DNA from: Massospora cicadina
Taxonomy: Eukaryota; Entomophthoromycota; Entomophthoromycetes; Entomophthorales; Entomophthoraceae
Assembly (NCBI GenBank): GCA_022478985.1
Contig: JAKSZP010000001.1
Location: forward strand, 558,001-622,000
Reading direction: 5' to 3'
DNA length: 64,000 nt
Shown here: piece by piece, positions 20,901-31,746 of the stretch
Numbering within the stretch: the first letter of the stretch is position 1
Layout: every line of letters begins with the position of its first letter
The notes under the pieces: model-generated
The model's input: only the letters and a program-made list of their open reading frames with translations
What the model was told of the DNA's origin: nothing
The model's database searches: none
Made by a program: the position numbers and the translations under genes

Positions 20901-21505
20901 GAACTTAATTGGCCATTGTGGATGTGGGGACACGTCATGTTTTTGAGCAGTGGGGCATGTTGCAGCAGTGCATCCATTAACCCAAGGGTGGCTTTTAGAA
21001 CGCGTAGTTCTATGTGACTCTGTGGGGCGTGGGGTGAGGGCGGCCACCGGTCCGTTGGTGAGGTTAGCCAACAGTTCATGTCACCAATTAGGAAAGAATC
21101 AGGGAGTAGCAAGAGGGATTTGACCGACGAGAAAAATTCCTGACGCTCTTGTGCACCGTTTGGGGCATAAATGTTGACGATTGTGTGTGCAACATCAGCC
21201 CATGAGAAGGTGACAACGAGCACTCGGCCATTTAGGAATGTTTCTGAAGATGTAAATTTGAAAAAATTGTTTTACTGAATTAGCACCCCACAGTGCTTTG
21301 ACCAAAAGGATAGGGATGGTAGGAGCATTGTTTTCCAAGCTTCCTCGGAACCTCGTGGACAGTGGGACTCCTGGATGGCCAGGATATCCATGGGTAAATT
21401 ATTTTGTAAAAAGCTCAGTTTCCTAGCCTGGGATGGGGAGGCCTTGAGTCCGGTGATATTCAGCGTCCCTAGAGTGAAGGTTTCCCCTTTGCACCTTAGG
21501 TGCAA
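17905..21505 (-). pseudogene. LINE-1 copy 1 ORF2: endonuclease, RT, zinc finger
   Basis: Minus strand, from 21505. Endonuclease: FTLGTLNITGLKASPSQ, DILAIQESHCPRGSEEAW, a stop at about 21272, then NIYAPNGAQERQEFF, LIGDMNCWL, SMTRIDLILAPAKF and EFSDHRLVSI (about 20800-20830). RT at 20120-19180: FPGPDGIPYEFYKKYF, FKKGDRLDLANWHPI, SIWDNVHSV, VFLDQQKAYDRVNWEYL, SLRQGDPLSPLLYNF and AFADDCVVGVSN (about 19405-19440). C-terminus at 19149-17905 with SSCVVCGQYGTLFYRLEKC, where the finger His is Tyr. Breaks near 21250, 20150, 19570 and 19160 split an otherwise continuous frame of about 1190 codons. Confidence 0.93.
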
Positions 21506-21857
21506 GGGGGTGGGCCCCCAGGCCCACCAGCCTCTTCCAGGTCCCCACGGGCTTTCACAGCAGCGCGGGTATTAGTAGCAACACTATTGGGGTTTTTGCT
21601 AATTTTTGCGGAAAGAGTCACATTGGCTTTGGCCTTCACTTTTTGTTTTCCCAACATCAGACGAATTTTTTGCAGTGCGGATAAGTTCGGTGCACTGTCG
21701 AGTGGGGCAAAAAAAATTTTTCGGTTGGGATAGGTCCCAAGTCAGTTTTGACTGGGGCTTGGGTGCAGCGATTGGGTGAGATCAAATCTCCCATTGGATC
21801 CTCAGATTGAGTGGCCCATTCAGTATGGGCCTCCCAATCTGATTGGGTGATGGATTC

Positions 21858-22907
21858 CTAAGTTGCTTCCACCACGAAGGTCTCCATGTCCTCCTGGCGT
21901 TGTGAGTGTGGGATAGTGGTGGTGGCCTTGGCTGCTTCCTTGGCCGTGGTCCTACGGGCCTGCTTGGCCTTCTTCCACTCTTGTGGGGAAATGGGCTTTA
22001 CCAATAGGTAGCAGCCTTGTGCTCCCCATGGGAAAGCCTCCTTGGTGCTTACGGTTGGTTCGTAGTGCGCCTCTCCACTGGCCATGGCCGCCGAGGGGTC
22101 TCTTGGAATGTGACGCCCTCTTTGATGGGGCATGCATGCGCCTTATGGCCGAATGCATCACAGTGGGTGCAAATGGGGGCGCGCTGTCATCGGTTACCCA
22201 GAATAGGTGGGTGGTGTGCCCTGCAATGTCAATAAAGGTGGAGTGCGGGATCTGGGTTAGGTCCTTCGCGATCTCCTTGGTTGGGGTCAGAACTGCGATG
22301 GCTTTGCCAGTGCACAGGTGTGGCATCAGCGTGAAACATTGCATTTCGAAAGATTGTATTTCGCCATATATGGTGAGACCATCTTTCAGGTGTTGCTCCA
22401 AAATGTCACATTCTACCATAGTAGGCAAAAAGTCAAACGTGAGGAAAATTTGGTTTGATTTTGTCCATCTGGTGCATTTAGTTTCAGTGACCCATTGCCC
22501 TTCAGGGAGGTCGACCACTATGCGCACCGCTGCAGCCTCATCTGCTGCTATTTTGCTTTTGAAACCTAGGTCCAGCCAACCGTGCAACATGGAGTGAGGT
22601 GCAACGTACACCGCGGTCAGGAAAATTTTGTGTACATCTTCACAAATTTTTCCCATAGGGCCAATTTGGGATGTCCAGATACACACGGACTCCAAATTCC
22701 ACCGACAAAAGTGGCTGGGAATGTGGCGTGTTGATATACTGGTTGCATCGTGCTTGCCACGTGAGTATCTCTGGGGAAATTGTGACCGCCAGTTTTTTTT
22801 ATATTTTTTTCTATTCCGCCAGATTATCCGGGGCGTTTTTGAATGTTAGAGGCCGCGGGCCTTCCGCCTGCTCCTCTTGCCTTGCTTGAACAACTGCTCC
22901 CAGACAT
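21858..22907 (-). pseudogene. LINE-1 copy 1 ORF1, CCHC protein
   Basis: The start ATG at 22907 is supported by the same MSGSSWASK-like start in copies 2 (28543) and 3 (40135); here the early part is frameshifted. The preserved frame 22695-21952 reads YVAPHSMLHGWLDLGFKSKIAADEAAA, TRWTKSNQIFLTFDFLP and DILEQHLKDGLTIYGEIQSF. The zinc knuckle (CTHC-, GHKAHACP in copy 3) is broken by a frameshift near 22180. The basic tail KKAKQARRTTAKEAAKATT is at 22060-21900. It should bind LINE RNA. Confidence 0.85.
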
Positions 22908-23060
22908 GGGCGCAGACTAATCCCCTCTATGAGATTATCAAACTAGATTTAGTCTTGAATTGAATGGGTTGTAAAAGTGTTTGCAACGAGAAAGAAAAGT
23001 TTTTCCTCAAATAAAAATTAAGAAAAATTAAAAACAAAAATTAAAATCTCTTGAATACCT
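22022..23060. other. 5' end of LINE-1 copy 1 and resumed LINE-2 tail
   Basis: Upstream of the ORF1 start, 22908-23005 is the LINE-1 5' UTR. Bases 23006-23021 are the right TSD. Bases 23022-23045 are the rest of the A-rich LINE-2 tail (GAAAAATTAAAAACAAAAATT), and 23046-23060 the right LINE-2 TSD. I see no further gene here. Confidence 0.6.
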
Positions 23061-23353
23061 CCAATTTTATAATAATGAGTCTCAAGAATGACAGAAAAGG
23101 TATTTGGATAATTTATTTATTTAAAAGTTGATTAATTGGCGAATTGAGGGGAATTAAACAAGATTTTGATATAAAAGAGAACTTATATAAAAAGGAAAAT
23201 GAATTGAAAACTATCAAGCTGAGGATTCATACAGCTTAGGGAACTGAGATTTAAAAAGTCATATGGAGGATTGAAGAGTAAGTCTTTACCATGATTAGGT
23301 TGTAGTAGATAAGTCTGCAATTAGTATTAAGTTAATAAAGGTCAAATAAGAGG
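23061..23353 (+). repeat. 5' LTR of element C, first preserved piece
   Basis: From 23079 (GTCTCAAGAATGACAGAAAAGG) this aligns with the C 3' LTR from 37862, through TTGGCGAATTGAGGGGAATTA and GTCTTTACCATGATTAGG. The first roughly 60 bases of the LTR are missing, which fits insertion of element D at that point, with D's own TSD predicted to be CCAAT (23061-23065). LINE-1 copy 2 cuts the LTR at 23354-23375. Confidence 0.75.
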
Positions 23354-23612
23354 TGATTGATCATTATATAGTTTAGTTTATTGCAGGGAAGGCCGACCAT
23401 GGGATGGACACTTCCAAATATGACTCAGGAAAGATAAACTTAGTACCAGGGGAGGCACCCCAGAGAAGCGATGCTATCTCTTGTTGCCAGCGGGAACGCC
23501 ACTTATGGGGAGGGGAGGGAACGTGTGAAGGGGCCGTAGCCACTATTGAGCACGTGTGGAGGAAGGGGTCTGATTTGATGAACCAGACTGGGAACCAGGA
23601 GGAGACCAGCTG

Positions 23613-26600
23613 TCAGCGACGCGGTGGGAGATATCCAAACATCCACGCTTGAAAGTGATCCACCAAATGAGACCGGAATCTGTGGACAGCTTCAGGGAGG
23701 GTGGGGATGGAGCCAGCGATGGCATCCAAGACAATCGTGTGGATAGTCCACATGGCGATTGCAACCACCAGAGCACGGAGGGAGGGTGGGAGGGGGGAGG
23801 CCATTGATGAAGCAAACATATCTCTTGACAGACTGAAGGGATGTGTTTGATCCTGGCCTAGCAGACGTTGGACTTCGCGCCATATTACTTTAGAGGTGGG
23901 GCACTTCTCCAGGCGGTAAAACAGCGTTCCATACTGGCCACACACGACACAGGATGAGTGTAAAGCGTTAGAGCGCTCAGCTGTACGATACACCCACCTC
24001 AGGCAGCGCCACACATGGGAGCGGACTTGAGGCTGCAACAGAGGATGGTGTGCGTAATTCCAGATAGTCTTTTGGGTCTCAGTGGAATAAGTGATGTCCA
24101 TCATGTCCAGGTAGTCCACCCTGGATAGGACTTGGGGTCGAATGGGGATCACGCCCTCATGGATGGGTAGCCCCTGTACCTCTTGTGTGAACTGAGGAGA
24201 GGGGCGGCCTCTTCGGGTTGTATGTCCACTAATACGAATTCTCCACTCTGCGCTTCGCATGGAGAGTAGGGTGCGTTTGTAGTGGGTTTTAGTCCCGTGA
24301 GGACCTGTGGCCGATGTGTGTGATGCGAGGTATTTCATCAGGGAGTGGGGGTTTGATGGATTGTTGAGGCCCAAAGCTCAGGAGAAGTTGGAGCGGGCTG
24401 CGCGGGACCAGTGTTGGGATGGGAGTGTAGGAGCGGTGACAGCTGCGATCCAGGTGCCCAGGATCTTGGCAACATGGGCTTTGAAGTCAAGCAGGCCCAT
24501 GCCACCTTGATGATGAGGGCCAAACATGACCTCTAGCCGTACTGGTGGAGGGCGGCCTGACCAAAGCCATCCTTGCAGCAAAGCATACAGGGATTTGAAG
24601 AAGCTTGGGGAGAAGGGGATGCCGTGGGCTCCAAACCAGACTTTGGATAGGACCATAGAGTTGGCAAGAACAACCCTGCCAGTGAGGGTAGTAGGGTGGG
24701 CTCTGAGAGAGGCGATTCGCTTCGTCACGTTGTCCAGTATATGGCACTCCATTACTGCTGACGTGTATCCACCTGCCTCCAACCACACGCCCAGATGGCG
24801 TACTGGTCCTATGGTAGGTCATGGCACAAAGGGGAGCACCAGTGGAGCAGTGTATTTTGAGTTAGTAAGGCGTGGACGTGGGCGAGCAGATGGGCCGGGT
24901 TGGGAACTACTTTCTGGGGCCCAGCAGTTCTGAAACTGACCAAGGAGGATGATATCGGTTTTGGAGGCGTTCAGTGCCGCGTTGCTTACCCGGGAATATT
25001 CCTGGATGAGGGCTTCAAGCGCGCGTGCATCTTTGTTATTAGACACCCCCACTACGCAATCATCTGCAAATGCCATCATCTTGACTGGGGTTTGGCCTGG
25101 CACATGGACCCCAGTGAGTTGGGCATTCACATTTCGCAGTAGTGGGTCAAGGCTGAAGTTGTATAAGATTGGGCTGAGGGGGTCCCCTTGTCGCAGGCTC
25201 CTTTGAGGGCGGACTACTTCCATTAGGAAGCCTGGGCCACGCACTGCCATTGTTGCAGATTCCGTGAGCAGCATCACCCAGCTTATGAAGCGGGGGGTAG
25301 GCGAATTGATGGAGGCAGGCCCTAAGGTATTCCCAGTTTACTCTATCATAGGCCTTTTGTTGGTTCAAGAATACAAGTGCCCCAGAGGCTGTGGACTGAC
25401 ATAAATTAGCCACAGAGTGCACGTTATCCCAAATCGACCTTCTGGGGATGAAACTGAATTGTTCTGGGGAGATGGTGGTAGAAGCTATAGTCCCTAAACG
25501 GTTAGCCATGATTTTTGTTAAAATTTTGGTGTCTGTGTTTGTTAGTGAAATGGGGCGCCAGTTGGCTAAGTCTAGCTTATCCCCTTTCTTGAAGAGTGTG
25601 ACAGTAAAGGCCTCATGTCCTCCTGGTAGGAGGCGCATTTCCAACAGGCTTTGGTTAAGTGAGGCTAGCAGCAATGGGGATATATATTTAAAATATTTTT
25701 TGTAGAACTCATATGGAATGCCATCTGGGCCTGGGCATTTTCAGTTTGGCGCACCACAAATGGCTGTCCATAATTAATTCAGAGTAATTAAATTCATTAT
25801 TTCCGGGTATCAGAAAATGGTGCAGATATGAGCTCAGTTGAGAAATTGTGCCATTTCAGCCAGCTGAATTGGTTCAGCTTGGTATAACTCGGAGTAATAC
25901 TTTTGCATTTCAATTGTCACTTCAGCTGGTGTGTCCGCAATGGAATTTTCCAATCTTTGCACCTGTGTGCAGGCCACACTCTGGCGTGGTGCGAAATTTT
26001 TTTTAAAGAAGTATGTGGTGCACTTGTCACCTTTAGTGATGCGTGTGGCCCTGTATTGGACACAAACCTGATGTTTGTGTTGCCTTTCGAGTGCGTTGAG
26101 GTGGGCAGCTGCCTCCGCCCACTTCTGGCCCCATGCAGGGCTGTATCCTGTGGCTGGGATGTTGGACTCCAAGTGGGCCAATTCCACCAGAGCGTGCGAG
26201 ATAACTGCTGATGTGACTCGTGAGCATCTGGAGGAAGAGATGGCGATAGTGGCGGATGGTGTCCTCTTTGAAAGTTGCCCATGTGGAAATGGGGTCCGCG
26301 CAAAATGGTGCAACAAACGATTTCGCCAAAGTTGCCTCTTCCACCCACGTGGAAAATCCTGGTGACGCGAGCTTGGGGGGCAGATTTTGCACCAATGTGG
26401 GGCCTTTGCAACTGTGATGGGTAAGTGGTATGTTATTGAGACCAGTCGGTGGTCAGAGAATTCCATTTTCAATGTTTTGAAGTGAGAGATGTGGGGTTAA
26501 AATTTCGCCGGCATTAGAATAAGGTCGATGCGGGTCATGGACCTTAATTGGCCATTGTGGATGTGGGGGCGCATCATGTTTTTGAGCAGTGGGGCATGTC

Positions 26601-27131
26601 ATGGCAGCGCATCCATTAACCCAAGGGTGGCTTTTAGAACGCGTAGTTCTATGTGACCCTGTGGGGCGTGGGGTGAGGGCGGCCACTGGTCTGAAGGTGA
26701 GGTTAGCCAACAGTTCATGTCGCCAACTAGGAAAGAATCAGAGGGTAGCAGGAGGGATTTGACCGATGAGAAAAATTCCTGACGCTCAGGTGCACCATTT
26801 GGGGCGTAGATCTTGACAATTGCGTGCACAACATCATCCCACAAGAAGGTGATGATGAGCACTCGGCCATTTAGGAATGTTTCTGAGGATGTGAATTTGA
26901 AAATATTATTTTTCCGAATTAGCACCCCACAGTGCTTTGACCAAAAGGATAGGGATGAAAGAGCATTGTTTTCCAAGCTTCCTCAGAACCTCGTGGACAG
27001 TGGGACTCCTGGATGGCCAGGATATCCACAGGTAAATTGTGTTGTAAAAAACTCAATTTCCTAGCTGGGACAGGGAGGCCTTGAGTCTGGTGATATTCAG
27101 CGTCCCTAGAGTGAAGGTTTCCCCTTTGCAC
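23613..27131 (-). pseudogene. LINE-1 copy 2 ORF2: endonuclease, RT, zinc finger
   Basis: Domain order as in copy 1. Endonuclease pieces at 27131-26453 (DILAIQESHCPRGSEEAW, KIYAPNGAPERQEFF, LVGDMNCWL) and EFSDHRLVSI near 26460. RT at 25674-24819: FKKGDKLDLANWRPISL, SFIPRRSIWDNVHSV, VFLNQQKAYDRVNWEYL, SLRQGDPLSPILYNF and AFADDCVVGVSN (about 25045-25080). C-terminus 24788-23613 with CVVCGQYGTLFYRLEKC. Frame changes near 27000, 26470, 25830, 25280 and 24800. One G-run indel near 23797 shifts the very end relative to copy 1. Confidence 0.92.
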
Positions 27132-27399
27132 CTTAGGTGCAGGGGTGGGCCCCCGGGCCCACCAGCCTCTTCAAGGTCCCCACGGGCTTTCACAGCATCG
27201 CAGGTGTTAGCAGCAATGCTATCGGGGTTTTTGTTAATTTTTTGTGGAAAGAGTCATGTTGGCTTTGGCCTTCGCTTTTTGTTTTCCCAACATCGGATGT
27301 ATTTTTGCAGTGCGGATAAGTTTGGTGCACCATCAAGCAGGGCAAAAAAAATTTTCAGTTGTGATAGGTCCCAAGTTGGTTTCAACTGGAGCTTGGGTG

Positions 27400-28543
27400 C
27401 AGCGATTGGGTGAGTTCAAATCTCCCATCAGATCCTCAGATTGAGTGGCCTGCTTGGTATGGGCCTCCCAATCTGATTGGGTGATGGATTGCCGAGTCAC
27501 TTCTGCCATGAAGGTCTCCATGTCCTCCTGGCGTTGTGAGTGTGGGATGGTGGTGGTGGCCTTGGCCGCTTCCTTGGTCGCAGCCCTATAGGCCTGATTG
27601 GCCTTCTTTGCTCCTGCGGGGAGATGGGCTTTACCATTAAGTAGCAGCCTTGTGCTCCCCACGGGAAAGCCACCTTGGTGCTTGCAGTTGGTTCGTAGTG
27701 CGCCTCTCCACTGGCCATGGCCGCTGAGGGGTGCTCTTGGAATGTGACGCCCTCCTTGAAGGGGCATGCGTGCGCCTTATGGCTGAACGCGTCAAAGTGG
27801 GTGCAAATGGGGGGCGCGCTGTCTACGGTTACCCAGAAAGGGTGGGTGGTATGCCCTTTGATATTGATATATGTGGAGTCCAGGATCTGGGTTAAATCCT
27901 TTACGATCTCCTTGGTTGGAGTCAGAACTGCAATGGCTTTGCTGGTGCACAGGTGTGGCATCAGCTTGAAACGTTGCATTTTGAAATATTGTATTTCTCT
28001 GCATATGGCAAGACCATCTTTCAGGTGTTGCTCCAAAATGTCACGTTTTACTGTAGTAGCCAAAAAGTCAAACATGAGGAAATTTGGTTTGATTTTGTCC
28101 ATCTGGTGCATTTGGTTTTGACAACCCATTGCCCTTTGGGGAGGTTGACCACTATGCGCACCGCTGCAGCCTCATCTGCTGCTATTTTGCTTTCGAAACC
28201 TAGGTCCAGCCAACTGCACGACATGGAGTGAGGTGCAACGTACACCGCAGTTGGGAAAATTTTGTGTACAACTTCACAAAATTTTTCCCTTAAGGCCATT
28301 TTTTGGATGTCCAGAAACACGCGGACTCCGTATTCCACCAACGAAAGTGGCTGGGAATGTGGCGTGTTGATGTACTGGTTGCATCGTGCTTGCCACGCGA
28401 GTATCTCTGGGGAAATTGTGACCACCAGTTTTTTGAGATTTTTGTCTATTCCGCCAGATTCTCCGGGGCGTTTTCAGTGTGTTAAAGGCCGCGGGCCTTC
28501 CACCTGCTCCTCTTGCCTTGCTTGCCCAACTGCTCCCAGACAT
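27400..28543 (-). pseudogene. LINE-1 copy 2 ORF1, CCHC protein
   Basis: It starts MSGSSWASKARGAGGRPAA at 28543 and shifts frame near 28430. The long preserved frame 28129-27497 runs through LTPTKEIVKDLTQILDSTY and APPICTHFDAFSHKAHACP, where the second Cys of the CCHC knuckle is Phe. The basic tail follows (PISPQEQRRPIRPIGLRPR in a shifted frame). It is the same protein as in copies 1 and 3. Confidence 0.85.
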
Positions 28544-28659
28544 GGGCGCAGACTAATCTCCTCTGTGAGATTATCAAACTAGATTTAGTCTTGAATTGAA
28601 TAGGTTGCAAAATGTGTTTGCAACGAGAAAGAAAATTTTCATGATTGATCATTATATAG

Positions 28660-28811
28660 CTTATTTTTTTTTAGTACTAGATGGTCCTCATTATATAGCT
28701 TATTGAGTTTTTAAAGTTGCAATCTTCATATTGTTCGATTTGGTTGCTCAGTGGCTAATACCCTGTGTAAATTGACTCAGTGGAGTCAAGCATTTATGCC
28801 GAGAAATAACA
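28660..28811 (+). repeat. 5' LTR of element C, second piece
   Basis: This resumes the LTR after LINE-1 copy 2 and matches 38140-38266: CTTCATATTGT, GATTTGGTTGCTCAGTGGCTAATACCCTGTG, ending GAGAAATAACA. Retroposon copy R3 (28664-28687) lies inside it. Confidence 0.85.
28664..28687 (-). mobile_element. Retroposon copy R3, 5'-truncated
   Basis: On the minus strand this is the last 15 bases of the 41-nt body (GGACCATCTAGTACT) plus nine A. It is flanked by a perfect 15-bp duplication TCATTATATAGCTTA at 28649-28663 and 28688-28702. 5' truncation is typical of target-primed reverse transcription. Only 15 template bases were copied before the new strand was joined. Confidence 0.8.
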
Positions 28812-28929
28812 GTGTTGCTCACTACAGGGGTCACTGGTCAACTGTAGTTTCTTGATGCTAGGATTGAATGATGAGCCCTCATTCATTATGACAAAAATTT
28901 ATTTGATTCTGTGTGCGTTAAGCTAAAGA

Positions 28930-31230
28930 AGCATGGGAGGCACCTAACAACAAACCAGTATTGATGTAACTGAATTGGGTGATGAAGAAGTTATGGTCAA
29001 TATGAAATTAGAAAACTGCCCTGAGCTGATGGCTGACCAACAAGGACGCTCTACAAATGCGACCCTTCAGAAGATTCAGGATATTATGGAATGACTGTTG
29101 CACGGGTATCAACTGTACAAACATGAGGCAAGGATATGCCTTAAGTTTTTATAATCAATGAGACCAAGAAAATCCCTACACCTTGTACATGTTTTTCTGG
29201 ATGTGACTACAACGGGGTTGGCTCGCTGCCTTGGTACCCACTGATATGAGGAGTATATAGTCGCTTATGTGCAACTGTCTATTCACCAGCTACTGCATGT
29301 GTTGGCTCACCAAAATATCTAGATTGGGGATGTAATGCAGTTCGCTTGAGCACAGCAAAATGAAACATGCCTCCTGCTCAACTGCCTCAATTGCTTTTTT
29401 TGGAGGTACAGGGGGCACTGGTACAGATGGACCATCGTTTTTGTGACGTCAGCCGTCAGTTGGACATTTTGGTACCACAGTTAAATCTAGAGTTACCCCA
29501 GGTAATAGGAGAACTGTTGGATCGGCATGACCTATTGGCAGATTAGATTCAGTATTTAACAACGTTGGGAAGAAAATCTGAGCGCTTTAGACAGATCTAG
29601 CAGAATGGACAGAAGCGCTTGAAGCTGTGATTGCACAGCCTAGGGAAAAAATTAACATTGATGGAATGGCAAGTGGCGGATCAAGTCAGTTCCATATCAG
29701 CTGAATTAACCCAACTTTGCATCAAATGGAGTAGTCAGTGAATGACAGATAACGCGCTTATCCTTTGGTTGACATCCCTCAAATAACTTCAGCTAATCCT
29801 TTGGGTTTAACTGGAAGTTATTAGCCAGGCCAAGCGCAGGCAAGCTTTTCATCTTCTGGTCAGTGAGACAAGAGCGTATGCAGACATGCAAGTAATGCTT
29901 GATACCCTTCAATGGGCCAACGAGGAATTGGTATGGGAACAAGCCGCCTCCTTAACCAAAAAAATGATGCTAATCAACAAGTGGATAACTCTAGCTTGCA
30001 GAATGCACAAATGCAGAACATAGTCAAAGATGTCCTCTCGCAAATATAAGCAGTGGAGCAGAAACTGAATGTTAAGTGGGAATTCCGTCAAAAGTTGCAG
30101 CATCAATATGAGACACTGCAACAAAAATTCAGGATGGACGGTGTAGATGCTATTCAGTTAAAGCGGAACATTTAATCAATGAACATTTTGTGGAGCACGC
30201 CGGAGCCAGAGGGAGTGGTGCAGTTAGTGGTGATTTGGGGGAAGAATGCTATGGATCAGCTAATGAATATCCCTCAGGAGTTGTGATGGACCCCCCACAT
30301 GACGCTACCTCTTCCAAGTTCATTTTGATGGATTTGAGTCCATCCAGCTGGCCATATGATAGTTCACATGGTATTGATTCCCTTAGTCACTCAGGAACCA
30401 ATTTTCCTGCTCCTTGTGGCAATAGCCTGGAGCAAGTCGAATCTGTTTGAATTGAGAAATTACCTCCCTTCAGTCATGATGGGAATATGCACGGCTACTT
30501 TAAGAAATTTGAATTTTCTGTGGAGGGGCTTCTGATCAGTGGTAAGCAAAACTTTTGCTGTCGCTCTAGATGTGGAAAGTGCTGATCAAGTTACCTGCCA
30601 CCTTCCAAATAGCTCAGTATCCAACAAAGGAGTTAAAGAAATTATTCTTTGTCTGTTTGGGGGCACAGCCAAGATGGCCTAACAGAAGGCCGACTTCCTG
30701 ACTATACAGTTTACCAAAACAAGACTCTGTTAGAATTCGCTGAACATTTCTCACTGGAAACGCATTTACTACTCAGAGCTAACATTTTATCTTCCGAGGA
30801 TGTTGGTTTAGCAATGATGGCGGCTGTAAAATCATTTTGGGAACTACATAACGCTATGTCTCATGTTTTTAATGGAGATACAGGACTTATTCAAATTGTG
30901 AACACCTTATGTCAACTCTCCACCATGATCAGCGCTCCTAATGTAGCCTGAAAAACCTCTTCTGCCACTGCACCAGACTCTTCAGGATATGGGCTGCAGC
31001 GACCAAGCTATCAACTTCTGGGACATATTCATCCATCATACAAATCAGCGGACCTTTTTTGGCCTATGTACGATCTGCCAGTTCATCAACAACCTTATAA
31101 CCATACCATCAATTTTCAAACTGGTCCTTCCACTGAAAGCTATATATGTGAACCTTTTATGAATACTTGCTTCCAGTGCGGACAAAGAGGGCATTATGCG
31201 GGCAATTGACCTAGTAAACTACAAATGTAA
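28930..31230 (+). pseudogene. Element C gag
   Basis: The decayed gag spans about 2.3 kb. Recognisable parts are a capsid-like region (NMHGYFKKFEFSVEGLLISG, about 30485-30545; GRLPDYTVYQNKTLLEFAEHF, 30649-30951; then VKSFWELHNAMSHVFNG) and a CCHC zinc knuckle at about 31168-31208 reading CFQCGQRGHYAGN with the last Cys replaced by a TGA stop. Element G has the same protein (NMHRYFKWYKFAVEG in a shifted frame near 50290). The N-terminal half is broken by many stops. Bases 31231-31690 hold the gag-protease linker, in which I see no other gene. Confidence 0.7.
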
Positions 31231-31746
31231 ACGATGCCAACTGGGAAGATCAAGCATGGAAAAGCTCTAGTGGTTTAGAGATGGGATGCTCTACCTCCAC
31301 TAAGTCCAATTCAATTGTCCCTAACGATTCCCAACCATCTTTTTGGGTAAGATCTGAACTCAATCTGATGATTTTTTATACAACATCTTCCATTGGATAC
31401 CACTGCTTCCATTTCAGAGAGTAAAAAAATCTCCCCCAAGCCCTGGGTTCCATCAGGATGTGCAGAAGCCATATGCATGGCAGATCCTGGAACAGACTGG
31501 CACAAGCAACACGGACCCCTTGACAGACGTTGCCTCTTTAGTAGGGGTTAACATATCCATATTGTGGAAAAAATCACCAGTGAGTATCCTCAGGTCAGCA
31601 AGGGTAATTCCTTCTTTTTAGTAACACAAAGCCCTTGGATGTACACGTAATAATCACTGATGGTTTTTCTTACTTGGAATGCACTTACTGTAATATTTTT
31701 CATCAAAACACAAAAATCTGCACCATCATAGACATGGGAGCCTCTA

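Larger units (their letters stand above)
17729..23005 (-). mobile_element. LINE-1 copy 1, full-length L1-like element with 16-bp TSD
   Basis: Minus-strand LINE of 5277 bp flanked by CTCAAATAAAAATTAA at 17713-17728 and 23006-23021, identical copies. On the minus strand it starts GAAAAACTTTTCTTTCTCG and ends with CCACAATAAA and an A/T-rich tail. ORF1 is at 22907-21858 and ORF2 at 21505-17905. It sits in the A-rich tail of LINE-2. High similarity to copies 2 and 3 and the perfect TSD mark it as recent, though both ORFs have frameshifts. Confidence 0.95.
23376..28641 (-). mobile_element. LINE-1 copy 2, full-length L1-like element with TSD
   Basis: Minus-strand LINE of about 5266 bp inserted in the 5' LTR of element C. 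The duplication TGATTGATCATTATATAG is at 23354-23371 and 28642-28659, extendable to 22 bp with one mismatch. The minus-strand 5' end is GAAAATTTTCTTTCTCG and the 3' end CCTGCAATAAA. It is very similar to copy 1 but has its own TSD, so the two are separate insertions and not a tandem duplication. Confidence 0.95.

Noticed and set aside
21983..22597. 204-codon plus-strand frame in LINE-1 copy 1
   Set aside because: It is the antisense shadow of ORF1, whose codons and homology to copies 2 and 3 are on the minus strand.
17729..28641. Tandem duplication creating LINE-1 copies 1 and 2
   Set aside because: Each copy has a distinct target-site duplication and lies in a different host element.
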